This document shows, piece by piece, positions 42,759 to 51,028 of a stretch of 64,000 nt of DNA. Under the pieces are notes generated by a model that saw only the letters and a program-made list of their open reading frames with translations, made no database searches and was not told the DNA's origin. Source of the stretch: UBA9611 sp965237595 (lineage in GTDB: Bacteria; Chloroflexota; Dehalococcoidia; Lucifugimonadales; UBA3495); assembly GCA_965237595.1 (NCBI GenBank), contig CBDEFY010000005.1, forward strand, positions 65,702-129,701, given 5' to 3'. Numbering within the stretch: the first letter of the stretch is position 1; each line of letters starts with the position of its first letter. Made by a program: the position numbers and the translations under genes.

Positions 42759-43534
42759 ATGGCAGAAGAAACCGCGGGACGTAATTACTGCAGCAATTGC
42801 GGGGCGGAGCTTGCTCAGGGAGAAGGGATTTGCTCTGCCTGCGGGACACAGGTTGGCGGGTCTGATACCAACGCGGTCAGTGACGGGGCTAACCGTGGAG
42901 GAGGCCCCGTCTTCTTGCAGTTTATGGGGACGGACTGGGTTACTGGATAGTATCCCTCATACTAATGACATTAATCATACCTTACGGGTGGGCAGTCTCC
43001 CTGTTATCCGGCTGGTACGTAAATAACCTTGCGATCAGCGACGGCAGGACGGCTACGTTTACCGGACGAGGCAGTCAGATCTGGGGCTATTACATCTTGA
43101 TCTTTGTGCTGGGAATCCTTCTTGGCTGGATTCCGATCGTCGGCACCATAATCTATTTGTTGCTGACCATGCGGATACACCTTGCTGTTGTCCGCTGGTT
43201 TTTCAGCAAAATATCGTTGAGTACCGGGCATATCCTCGGGTTCGACGGGACATATTGGCCATTCTTCGGATGGTCTTTGTTGTTCATGATTTCCGTCTAC
43301 ACAATCATCGGGTGGGCCTGGGTAATTGGGGCAGTGATGCGCTGGGTATGCCGGAACGTCACAATGCGGGAAGAACATTTGGAGTTTACCGGTAGCGGTC
43401 TGGAAATCCTTTGGCGTGCGATAGTAACGGCGCTGGTTAGTATCTTGATAATCACCGCACCCTGGATGATGGTGTGGTATATCCGCTGGTTTATCAGCAA
43501 ATTCGAAATCCATCCCAGGGCAGCATCCACCTAA
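42759..43534 (+). pseudogene. Zinc-ribbon DUF898-like membrane protein, frameshifted
   Basis: ATG 42759 opens MAEETAGRNYCSNCGAELAQ, a two-Cys-pair zinc ribbon (CSNCG, CSACG), and continues to LQFMGT, where the frame closes. In the -1 frame the sequence goes on GLGYWIVSLILMTLIIPYGW and then through several membrane segments with the repeated TATFTGRGSQIWGYY and EHLEFTGSGLEILW motifs of DUF898-type proteins. The break is at about 42931. Together they make roughly 258 codons. It precedes another zinc-ribbon membrane protein on the same strand. Confidence 0.75.
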
Positions 43535-43680
43535 GATTCTCAAACATCCGAATTCCGCCTGTCGTAGTATTCTATTAGCGGACCCGTAGCGGGCCTGAAT
43601 TGGGTTTCCCCAGTTATGGTCCAGTAATAGTGCGACGGTCTGGTCCGGCGCGATGTGCTCGGTGAGACCCAGGAAGGCGG

Positions 43681-44526
43681 ATGACGGAAAGAGACCCCAA
43701 CGAATCCTCAGAGAGCCGGTTCTGCGGAAACTGCGGAGCATCCTTGACGCCGGGCGTAACAACCTGCGGTCAATGCGGTAGCCCCGTGCCACCTGAGGAG
43801 GACTCCCCGGAACTATCGGGCGACTATATCCCTTACTGCCGGGCCTGCGGGGTGCCGGTGGCCAGGGAAGCGGCGTTAGCCTGCCCAAAATGCGGCGTGA
43901 CGCCCCTCTGCCGCGAGCATTACTACCCGTCATCCCGGACCTGCGCCCTGTGCCCACCCTTTGAATTGACCCAACCAGGCGAATCGATGCAGCCAGGCGG
44001 ACAGGTGTCCGGCACGCTTCCCAACCGGCCCAACGGCCCATGGCCCCAGCCCGCGGCCTCCGTGCCCTGCCCTCAGTGCGGGGCCCGCATCCGCCAGGGT
44101 GTGCAGTTCTGTCCCAATTGCGGCAGTCAGCAGGACGGTGCCGGCGAAGGTTCAATTTACGCCGGATTCTTGGTCCGTCTCGGCGCTGCCATCATCGACA
44201 GCCTGATAACCGGGGTCCCGGCGGCCATCATCTCCAGCTTCACAGACATCCCGGCCTTCGGCACCGTGCTCTCAGTGGTCTACTACGTGATATTCACCTA
44301 CGCCAGGGGGCAGACACCGGGCAAGATGCTGCTGGGGCTCCACGTCGTGGACGAAGCTGGCAATAAGCCCAACCTTAGGCAGGTCCTCCTGCGTGAGGTG
44401 GTGGGCAAGGCAATCTCCGCCCTGGCCCTGCTGATAGGGTATCTCTGGATCATCTGGGACCCCCGCAAGCGTGGCTGGCATGACCACATCGCCGGTACCT
44501 ACGTGGTCAAGAGGCAGCGCAACTAG
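43681..44526 (+). CDS. Zinc-ribbon RDD-family membrane protein
   Basis: 281 residues. Three zinc-ribbon-like segments come first (FCGNCGASLTPGVTTCGQCG, YCRACGVPV with CPKCGV, and CPQCGARIRQGVQFCPNCGS), with a Pro/Gly-rich linker, then an RDD domain from about residue 158: AGFLVRLGAAIIDSLITGVP, RGQTPGKMLLGLHVVD and the final WHDHIAGTYVV. RDD proteins have three or so membrane segments; some are cation antiporters, but most are unassigned. Confidence 0.87.
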   Translation: MTERDPNESSESRFCGNCGASLTPGVTTCGQCGSPVPPEEDSPELSGDYIPYCRACGVPVAREAALACPKCGVTPLCREHYYPSSRTCALCPPFELTQPGESMQPGGQVSGTLPNRPNGPWPQPAASVPCPQCGARIRQGVQFCPNCGSQQDGAGEGSIYAGFLVRLGAAIIDSLITGVPAAIISSFTDIPAFGTVLSVVYYVIFTYARGQTPGKMLLGLHVVDEAGNKPNLRQVLLREVVGKAISALALLIGYLWIIWDPRKRGWHDHIAGTYVVKRQRN

Positions 44527-44625
44527 TCCCTGGCGTGGACTCTGGATGCCCTCGGATGCTTGGGTCTGCTACACTGTCCCACAACCGGGGACAGGCGTTG
44601 CCTGAGCATCAGATGGAGGCATTTC

Positions 44626-45576
44626 ATGGCAGTCACCTTTGGCACTTCACTGCCCAGCCGCGGCGGGATGGCCGGCCCGGAACAACTCCGCAGTGTGGCC
44701 CAGCGGGCCGAGGACTTGGGCTACGACCACGTATGGGTCAGCGACCACATCGTCCTGCCCCGGAAGGTTGAGTCGTTCTATCCCTACGCCTCGGACGGCG
44801 TTGCAACCTTCCGGCCCGATGAGCCTTACTACGAGCCGTTGGCGGCCCTGAATTTCATCGCGGGCTGCACCCAGCGGGTACGGCTGGGGACCCACGTTCT
44901 GATTCTGCCCTACCGCAACCCGGTGCTCACGGCCAAGATACTGTCCACCCTGGATGTGCTGTCCGGTGGCCGGGTGATCCTGGGCGCGGGGGTCGGCTGG
45001 ATGGAAGAGGAATTCCTGGCCATGGGGCTGGACACATACCGGGAACGCGGAGCGGTCACCGACGAATACCTCCAGCTCTACAAGGAGCTCTGGACCAAGG
45101 ACAACCCATCATTTCAGGGCAAGTACTACCAGATTTCCGACACCGGGTTTGAGCCCAAGCCGGTGCAGAAGCCCCACCCGCCCATCTGGATCGGCGGCCA
45201 CACCGGCCCAGCCATCCGCCGGGCGGCCAAGTACGGCGACGGCTGGATGCCCATCGGGCTGCGTCCCCCCGCCATCCTGGAGCCCGAAGAGCTGGCCGGC
45301 AAGATTGCCCGTCTACGAAAACTGACCGCGGAGGCGGGGCGGCCCGAGGACGCGGTCTCCCTCACTTTCAGCACCAATGTTGTCTTCGACGACTCCGCTG
45401 GCAGTTCCCGTCCGTTAATGCAGGGGCGACCCGAGCAGATAGCCGCCGATCTGCGCCAGTACCAAGACCTGGGCGTGTCCAATTTCATCATCGGCTTCCA
45501 AGGCGTCAGTGTCGCCGAGCTACAGGAAAACATGGAGGTGTTCTCCAGGGAGGTCATGACCCTGGTCCCCGATTAA
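44626..45576 (+). CDS. LLM-class F420-dependent oxidoreductase
   Basis: 316 residues from ATG 44626 (GGAGG 5 bases upstream): MAVTFGTSLPSRGGMAGPEQ. Motifs WVSDHIVLPRKV, STLDVLSGGRVILGAGVGWM, EEEFLAMGLD and PHPPIWIGGHTGPAIRRAAK fit the TIGR03619-type F420-dependent luciferase-like family. It probably catalyses hydride transfer or oxygenation of an unknown organic substrate. It precedes an isocitrate lyase/PEP mutase family gene by 50 bases, perhaps in one operon. Confidence 0.9.
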   Translation: MAVTFGTSLPSRGGMAGPEQLRSVAQRAEDLGYDHVWVSDHIVLPRKVESFYPYASDGVATFRPDEPYYEPLAALNFIAGCTQRVRLGTHVLILPYRNPVLTAKILSTLDVLSGGRVILGAGVGWMEEEFLAMGLDTYRERGAVTDEYLQLYKELWTKDNPSFQGKYYQISDTGFEPKPVQKPHPPIWIGGHTGPAIRRAAKYGDGWMPIGLRPPAILEPEELAGKIARLRKLTAEAGRPEDAVSLTFSTNVVFDDSAGSSRPLMQGRPEQIAADLRQYQDLGVSNFIIGFQGVSVAELQENMEVFSREVMTLVPD

Positions 45577-45626
45577 CCCTTGGCAGCCATTCGACCGCGC
45601 CTATTCCCAAAAGCGAGGAGTTGACC

Positions 45627-46514
45627 GTGTCAGTCAGAACAGACCTGAGAGCAAAACTCAACAGCGGGAAGCAGATAGTCGCTCCCGGGGCCTACGACCC
45701 AATATCGGCCCGCTTGGTCCAGTCCTTGGGCTTTGACACCATCTACACCGGCGGGTACATGAGCGGTGCCCATCTGGCCGTGACCGAGCCACTGATGACC
45801 ATGACCGAACAGTTGACAGTGGCCGAAAAAGTGGTCAAGTCCGTGCCCCTTCCCGTGATCTGCGACGCCGACGCAGGCTACGGCGAGCCGGTGCATGCCA
45901 TGCACACCGTTCGTTCCTTCGAAGCGGCCGGGGTGGCCGGGATCCATATCGAGGACCAGTTCTTCCCCAAACGGGCGTCCTACCACGCCGGCTTGGAGCA
46001 CGTGATCCCCATGGATGAATTCCTGCAGAAGATAGGCTACGCCCTGCAGGCCCGCACCGACCCTGATTTCATGATTGTCGGGCGCACCGATGCGTTCACC
46101 GCCGTGGAGGGGGACATGGACGAGGCCATCCGCCGCGGCAACGGCCTCAAGGACCTGGGAGTGGACATGGTAATGCCCCGGGGCGTGCGGGAAAGGGAGG
46201 ACCTGGACACATTTCGCAAGGGCGTGCCCGACGTGCCGCTGCTGGTGATTGCCGGGGCAGATGACATCACGGTCCAGGAATACCAAGACCTGGGCTACCA
46301 GTGCGTCATCTACGCCACTTCGCCCATCATCGCCGCCGTCGACGGCTACCGGCGCATCTACACCAGCTTGAGGGACACCGGCCACATCGGCATCAATGCC
46401 CAACAGGTCCAGCAGATGCGCGCTGAAGTCGAGGCGCTGATCAGCCTGCCCGAGTACCAGCAGGTGGAAGCGGAGACGACAGAAAGGGAATTCCAGGACC
46501 GCGCCCATCACTGA
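45627..46514 (+). CDS. Isocitrate lyase/PEP mutase family protein (first paralogue)
   Basis: 295 residues from GTG 45627 (GAGGAG 6 bases upstream; a TTG at 45621 is too close to that site). The barrel motifs are APGAYDPISARLVQSLGFD, ICDADAGYGEPVHAM (metal-binding Asp) and GVAGIHIEDQFFPKRASYHA. The active loop reads KRASYH in place of the isocitrate lyase KKCGH, so it lacks that catalytic Cys and is more likely an oxaloacetate decarboxylase, 2,3-dimethylmalate lyase or other C-C lyase. Substrate unknown. Confidence 0.88.
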   Translation: MSVRTDLRAKLNSGKQIVAPGAYDPISARLVQSLGFDTIYTGGYMSGAHLAVTEPLMTMTEQLTVAEKVVKSVPLPVICDADAGYGEPVHAMHTVRSFEAAGVAGIHIEDQFFPKRASYHAGLEHVIPMDEFLQKIGYALQARTDPDFMIVGRTDAFTAVEGDMDEAIRRGNGLKDLGVDMVMPRGVREREDLDTFRKGVPDVPLLVIAGADDITVQEYQDLGYQCVIYATSPIIAAVDGYRRIYTSLRDTGHIGINAQQVQQMRAEVEALISLPEYQQVEAETTEREFQDRAHH

Positions 46515-46547
46515 ACGGGGCTGTAGGATACCCGCTCTGACCCAGAA

Positions 46548-46584
46548 CTAAAAGACCACGGGTTTTACCGGGAGTCTTTTTGTT
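46548..46584 (+). terminator. Probable terminator between convergent genes
   Basis: An imperfect hairpin AAAGACCACGGG / CCGGGAGTCTTT with a TTTTA loop is followed by TTTTTG. Confidence 0.6.
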
Positions 46585-46606
46585 GGTGGTCTACTGCAGG
46601 TGGGGG

Positions 46607-46962
46607 TTAGCTGCCGGGAGGCCGGTAGGCAATGGAACCAGCCCGCCGGGCCGCCTCGGCTCCTTCGGAAGCAGGGATAAGCACCGTGGTCTTGAGGTTG
46701 GTCACGGCGCCGCTGGCACCCACCGCCATAGAAAATGCCGCCATGGACGTGTTGTCGGGCAATTCGCAGATGCCCACCACATCGAACTCGCCGAAAGCAT
46801 AATCGATGCTTTCCAATTTACCGCCCATGCCCTCAAACAGGGCTCCTACGACTGCCGTCCGGTCTCCGGATTTTTCACCAGCCCGGCCAAGCCTTGTTGG
46901 GTGTAGGAAGCCTGAATCAATGCCGGTCCGGCGATATACCGGGACCCGGTGCAAGGGGACAC
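46607..46962 (-). pseudogene. GYD-domain protein, frameshifted
   Basis: GTG 46962 opens SPCTGSRYIAGPALIQASYT and QQGLAGLVKNPE, the N-terminus of a GYD-type ferredoxin-fold protein. After PE, at about 46867, the frame must shift (one G missing) to continue DRTAVVGALFEGMGGKLESI and NASG-like VGASGAVTNLKTTVLI. The whole is about 118 codons. GYD proteins are small oligomeric proteins often encoded beside metabolic enzymes. The start lies 7 bases after the stop of the upstream PEP mutase family gene, so the pair is an operon. Confidence 0.75.
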
Positions 46963-46969
46963 GCCGCCC

Positions 46970-47824
46970 TCAGGCGATGGTCGCCTCGGTTACCCCGTAT
47001 TTCTTCTCCAGCTCGTAGACATCGTCCAGGCCCAACAGACCGGCCACGTCCCAGCGGGTGCCGTAGCGGTCCGGGTTGACCGCCCCCTCCTCCATCAACT
47101 CGGTGTACGAATCCTTGAGTTGCTTGTAAATCAGCCAGATGGTGCTGCCGCAAATCATTAATTTGTAGCCCAGCGCGTCAATCTCCTTGGTGTTGGCCAA
47201 GTCGCCGTTGTACATCCGGGGCAGGCCGGCCATGTCGCGGGCATAGTTCTGGATGTCGTCCTGGCTCTTGATGCCGTCGACGAACACCAAGTCGGCGCCC
47301 GCCTCGATGTAGGAGTTGGAGCGCTTGACAGTGTCCTCCCAGCCGGTGACGGCGTAGGCGTCACAACGGGCGATGACCACGAAATCCGGGTCGGTGCGCG
47401 CATCCAATGCGGCCTTAATCTTCTGCACGGCCTCTTCCTGGGGAATCACCTGCTTACCGGCAAAGAAGCCGCACTTCTTGGGGAACACTTGGTCCTCGAT
47501 GTGGACCCCAGCGACTCCCGCCGCCTCATACTCGCGGATGGTGCGTTGGACGTTTAGGGGGTTGCCATAGCCGGTGTCGGCGTCGCAGATCACGGGGATG
47601 TCCACCGCTCCGGCGATGAATTTGGCATTGGCAACCATCTCGGTCATGGTGAGTAGGCCAACGTCGGGGAAACCCCGCTCGGCGGCGGTGCCAGCCCCGG
47701 TCATGTAGACGGCCTTAAATCCCACCGACTCGGCAATCTTGGCATGGAAGGCGTTGAGCACGAACGGTGCGACGACGAGGCTGCCTGAACTCAGCATCTG
47801 GCACAGCTTGGCAGTGGTCTTCAT
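46970..47824 (-). CDS. Isocitrate lyase/PEP mutase family protein (second paralogue)
   Basis: 284 residues from MKTTAKLCQMLSSGSLVVAP. It has ICDADTGYGNPLNVQRTIRE and HIEDQVFPKKCGFFAGK with the Cys retained, unlike the paralogue at 45.6 kb. The family includes methylisocitrate lyase, carboxyvinyl-carboxyphosphonate mutase and oxaloacetate decarboxylase. ATG 47824 was preferred to an upstream codon at 47842 because GGGGATAAGGGA precedes it. A GYD protein gene follows. Confidence 0.88.
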   Translation of the reverse strand: MKTTAKLCQMLSSGSLVVAPFVLNAFHAKIAESVGFKAVYMTGAGTAAERGFPDVGLLTMTEMVANAKFIAGAVDIPVICDADTGYGNPLNVQRTIREYEAAGVAGVHIEDQVFPKKCGFFAGKQVIPQEEAVQKIKAALDARTDPDFVVIARCDAYAVTGWEDTVKRSNSYIEAGADLVFVDGIKSQDDIQNYARDMAGLPRMYNGDLANTKEIDALGYKLMICGSTIWLIYKQLKDSYTELMEEGAVNPDRYGTRWDVAGLLGLDDVYELEKKYGVTEATIA

Positions 47825-47922
47825 TCCCTTATCCCCTCTCAAAACGGGGTCCGATTAGGCAGGAACCCGTGAATTGAGAGCATGATAACCCAGGGTCTGT
47901 CTGACCGCCAGCGGAGGGGTGC

Positions 47923-48145
47923 GGAAATCCCCCTCAGTCCCCCTCAGTCCCCCTTGGCGTTGCATCAAAAGTCGCTTGCGGCTTACATGTCATTCTGAGC
48001 GAAGCGAAGAATCTACCGCGGTTGGGCGTGATCCAAGGCATTTTGGCCCACCACGTTGGATTCTTCGCCACTGCGGCTGGCTCAGAATGACATTTTGGAG
48101 CAAGGCCAGTCCCCCATTCGTAAAGGGGGATTTAGGGGGATTTCA
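47923..48145. repeat. Nested palindromic repeat (MITE-like)
   Basis: Outer arms: GAAATCCCCCTCAGTCCCCC at 47923 and its near-complement AAGGGGGATTTAGGGGGATT at about 48123-48144. Inner arms: TGTCATTCTGAGCGAAGCGA at 47988 and, inverted, GGCTCAGAATGACA ending at 48092. Both are of the dispersed, non-coding palindrome type. The left outer arm contains a short tandem (CCCCCTCAGT twice). Confidence 0.75.
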
Positions 48146-48152
48146 GGCCAGC

Positions 48153-48803
48153 CTAGAGAACGTAGCTGTAGAGGTATTCCCAGCGCAGGTCGGGCGCCCA
48201 GCCGCCGCGGCTCCAGTCGTCGCCGACGGCTTCCGAGTGGTAACGCAGAAGCACCAGTCTCCAGGCCCGGGCCACCGCTGGCACTCCCACGTCGATGGCC
48301 ACGCCCTTGGCGAATTCAGAGGCGTCGGCCATAACCGTTGGCGGCAGATTGGCGAACTCCATGAGGTTGATCTTAGGGTGGAAATCATCGCTCTCCGGCG
48401 GCGGGACCGCGCCGGGCAACTCGTGTACCAAGGTCATGGCCTCGCGCTGTAGGAGGGTCAGGGGATGATTGGGGTCGGTCTGCTGAAACTCCAGATAGAT
48501 GCAGTTGTTTTCCCCGTTTGCGCCGCCGCTGCCATTGCCGTTCCTTCCGTTGGCCACACCCCGGCAATTGATGGAAAACCGGGGGCTGCGTTTTCGACTC
48601 TGTTCGGCCAAGCGGCCGATGCCGTGGGCCAACAGGTCCAACACGGTGTCTGAGCACTGGAAATAACTGACCACGCTCATGCGCACCATGTGCATCTCGG
48701 CGGCCCACGATCCGTACTGCCCACACACTATCTGCCGGGCACGGTAGGCCCGTGCGGTGAACGTGGGCTCCATAACCAGATCGATGCCCAACCTTTTAGA
48801 CAC
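48153..48803 (-). CDS. 2H phosphoesterase (2'-5' RNA ligase)-like protein
   Basis: 216 residues from GTG 48803 (GAGGAGG 5 bases upstream). Two regions look like the His motifs of the 2H fold: EMHMVRMSVVSYF and DDFHPKINLMEFANLP. The first is a weak match. Between them, SPRFSINCRGVAN and a Gly/Asn-rich loop (ANGRNGNGSGGANGEN). The C-terminus VARAWRLVLLRYHS is also consistent. If correct it would hydrolyse cyclic phosphodiesters. It follows the haloacid dehalogenase gene by 89 bases on the same strand. Confidence 0.5.
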   Translation of the reverse strand: MSKRLGIDLVMEPTFTARAYRARQIVCGQYGSWAAEMHMVRMSVVSYFQCSDTVLDLLAHGIGRLAEQSRKRSPRFSINCRGVANGRNGNGSGGANGENNCIYLEFQQTDPNHPLTLLQREAMTLVHELPGAVPPPESDDFHPKINLMEFANLPPTVMADASEFAKGVAIDVGVPAVARAWRLVLLRYHSEAVGDDWSRGGWAPDLRWEYLYSYVL

Positions 48804-48892
48804 TGCTTCCTCCTCACAACCGGGCTGCCCGGCCACCGGTCAGGTCAGGCTGAGTCCGGTCCCGCCCACCGCCCCTGCCAGGTCAGGAAAAT

Positions 48893-49609
48893 TCAATCTT
48901 CCCAAATCGCAGCCAGCCAATCGGCCAACTCGGCCAGACCGGGCACTTCCAGGTCCGGCTTTGAGCCATCGGCGTCGACGTAGGGTATGTCATAACGGTT
49001 GATATAGGCCCCGGCCATGCCTGCTGCCCTGGCCCTTCGGATATCCCAGGCGTGGGCCGCCACGTGGAGCACTTGCTCGCCGGGGAGTCCCAGCTCTTTG
49101 ATGGCGTGTTGGTAGACGCCGGCGTGGGGCTTGTAGTAGCCTGCTTGCTCGGCGGAGTTGGCTTGGTCGACGGGGATGCCCAGTCCGCCGACCGTCCGGT
49201 CCAGCGACTCCAAGTCTCCGTTGGAGAGGACCGACATTGTGTACTTGCTCTTCAACCGGGTCAGGTTCTCTTTCCCGACGTGAAAGAGGGTCGGCGTCGC
49301 CTTGGAGGTGACCAGTCGCTCGATGTCGTCCTTGCTGTGTTCGATCTTGAGCTTGAAGAAAAGCTGGCCAAGGGTCAACCGGCGGACCACTTCAAAGGGG
49401 GTGCGGGGGCGGCCCATCAGGGAATCCACGTTACTCTCATGGAGGTAAGCGGCCTCCCAGGCTTGCACAACTTCGCTGGCGTTGCCGGGATAGCGCTTGG
49501 CTTTTAGAAATTCGGCAAACCCCGGAGCGAAGCTGGCTTCCAAGTCCAGCAACGTACCGTACATGTCGAGGGTGATGGCGCGCACCGGTTCAAGAGGTAA
49601 TTTCTGCAT
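48893..49609 (-). CDS. Type II haloacid dehalogenase (HAD superfamily)
   Basis: 238 residues. HAD motif I AITLDMYGTLLDLEASF (nucleophile Asp), motif II MSVLSNGD, motif III Lys in GYYKPHAGVYQ and motif IV VLHVAAHAWDIRRARAAGM, with the helical cap typical of L-2-haloacid dehalogenases. It hydrolyses 2-haloalkanoates to hydroxyalkanoates with inversion. A haloalkane dehalogenase at 24.5 kb could supply haloacids after oxidation of haloalcohols, but the genes are far apart and this link is inference. Confidence 0.88.
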   Translation of the reverse strand: MQKLPLEPVRAITLDMYGTLLDLEASFAPGFAEFLKAKRYPGNASEVVQAWEAAYLHESNVDSLMGRPRTPFEVVRRLTLGQLFFKLKIEHSKDDIERLVTSKATPTLFHVGKENLTRLKSKYTMSVLSNGDLESLDRTVGGLGIPVDQANSAEQAGYYKPHAGVYQHAIKELGLPGEQVLHVAAHAWDIRRARAAGMAGAYINRYDIPYVDADGSKPDLEVPGLAELADWLAAIWED

Positions 49610-49694
49610 GGGAAACGCCTACAAAAAGTTTAGATTCCGCCCTCAGGGGTGTCAACGAATTGCCGGACAACTGCCGGGCAACAATGAGATGCGG

Positions 49695-50081
49695 TTAGCG
49701 GACTGCCCGGCTCGCAATCACCACGGCCATCGCCAGGACTGCCACGACAAATAGTATCGCTCCGGTTACCATCCATTGGGGCATCGTCCACTGGGGCGTG
49801 GGCGCCTGGGCCTCTTGGGGCTTCTGAGCTTCGCGCTCCCGCTCCAGTATCTCTTTGGGCACAAAGTCCAGAACCTCTCGGGCCCTCATTTCATCGTCCT
49901 CGTAAACCAGCAGGTCGTGGGGCAGATTGTAGGACGACCCCCAGAGGCCGGGGCCGCCGCGGAGGCAACGGACCATGCAAGGTATGCCCTCCTGTTGCAG
50001 GCGCTGTTCGGCCATCCGGGCCGTCGGCTCGTTGTCGAAGACCGTCAAGGACACTTGCTTTCTGCTTCGCTCGCTGGGCAT
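49695..50081 (-). CDS. DUF2007-type protein with C-terminal membrane helix
   Basis: 128 residues. The first 80 (VSLTVFDNEPTARMAEQRLQ, DLLVYEDDEMRAREVLDF) match the small DUF2007 signal-transducing-like fold; a charged Pro/Gln linker and one membrane helix (MVTGAILFVVAVLAMAVVIA) follow. It would be tail-anchored with the DUF2007 domain in the cytoplasm. Function unknown. Confidence 0.75.
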   Translation of the reverse strand: MPSERSRKQVSLTVFDNEPTARMAEQRLQQEGIPCMVRCLRGGPGLWGSSYNLPHDLLVYEDDEMRAREVLDFVPKEILEREREAQKPQEAQAPTPQWTMPQWMVTGAILFVVAVLAMAVVIASRAVR

Positions 50082-50226
50082 AAGCCCATTATAGGGGTTG
50101 GATTACCGAGGTGTTCGCCGTGGCGGGCGGGGGGTGTTCGACGTGGCTGACCAAGGGTGTCTCCAGGCGTAAATGACGGGTGTCGCCATGCCTAAGAAAT
50201 GATATAATACCTGCGCGCACGGCTGG

Positions 50227-50313
50227 GCCGAGGTGGTGGAACTGGTAGACACGCGGTCTTGAGGGGGCCGTGGGCGTAAGCCTGTGTGGGTTCAAATCCC
50301 ACCCTCGGCACCA
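50227..50313 (+). tRNA. tRNA-Leu(GAG)
   Basis: Acceptor GCCGAGG pairs with CCTCGGC. The anticodon stem CGGTC/GGCCG encloses TTGAGGG (anticodon GAG). The variable arm is long and the T loop is GTTCAAATC. CCA is encoded. Confidence 0.95.
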
Positions 50314-50358
50314 TATTTGGTAGGCCTGGTTGTTCTGCGCGATCAAGCAGCGCATTGG

Positions 50359-50434
50359 GGCGACGTAGCCAAGTGGTTAAGGCGGAGGTCTGCAAAACCT
50401 CTATTCGGCGGTTCGAATCCGCCCGTCGCCTCCA
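50359..50434 (+). tRNA. tRNA-Cys(GCA)
   Basis: Acceptor GGCGACG pairs with CGTCGCC. The anticodon stem GAGGT/ACCTC encloses CTGCAAA (anticodon GCA). T loop GTTCGAATC, discriminator U, CCA encoded. It lies 45 bases after tRNA-Leu(GAG), probably one transcript. Confidence 0.95.
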
Positions 50435-50462
50435 CCCCATTTGGTTCCAAGTGGTCAAAGAC

Positions 50463-50493
50463 GCCCCGCCAGACTGGCGGGGCTTTTTCTTTT
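50463..50493 (+). terminator. Intrinsic terminator of the tRNA pair
   Basis: Perfect 9-bp stem GCCCCGCCA / TGGCGGGGC with GAC loop, then TTTTTCTTTT. Confidence 0.9.
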
Positions 50494-50700
50494 GGACGGC
50501 CGGGCAGCGGATGGACAGCCGGGGCCAGTTTTACACCAAGACGCGGCCCAAGTGGAACAGCGGTTAGGCAAGTTACCGCCCGGCCCGGCATCGGCAGCTA
50601 CCGGAAGATTGTCGCCGCCCTGTTGGCCGATTTCTCCATCGACGTGTCCCACTTGAAGGTTAAGCGGGTGTTGGAAAAGACGCCCGTAGGAGTTGCTTAA
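50494..50700 (+). other. Short degraded coding-like stretch
   Basis: A frame ending at TAA 50698 reads GSYRKIVAALLADFSIDVSH and LKVKRVLEKTPVGVA, plausible protein text without a convincing start. It may be the end of a decayed gene. Confidence 0.3.
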
Positions 50701-51010
50701 TGCCCAGGCCGAGACAGCGATTTTGCGGCGCTTGCCATCGCCTTTGGACCTACACCAGTGCACTAGCCCCTAGGGGTATGTCCAACTGGCCCTCAAGGGC
50801 GGCAGCAGTGAAGTCATGAAGCGGCTCTACACGCGGGCGGGTTCGGGCACCTACGAAGGCATGGGGTACATCTGCGAAGCGGGCCACGTGGAACTGGACG
50901 GCGCGCCGGAGACGCCGGATAACCACGTCCTAACGCCGACTTTCCCGGTCAGCGTGATCTGTCGGCTGAACGGGGAAGTGGTGGAGACCATTAGAATCTC
51001 GTTGGACTAA
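50701..51010 (+). pseudogene. Small zinc-ribbon-like unknown protein, probably frameshifted
   Basis: ATG 50701 gives MPRPRQRFCGACHRLWTYTS with a CX2C motif, then shifts; the frame ending at 51010 carries YVQLALKGGSSEVMKRLYTR and GMGYICEAGHVELDG, ending VVETIRISLD. The two parts read best as one protein of about 100 residues with a break near 50765-50775. If not joined, the second part alone (ATG 50816) has 64 codons. No family recognised. Confidence 0.4.
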
Positions 51011-51028
51011 GATCGGCGGGTAATTATG

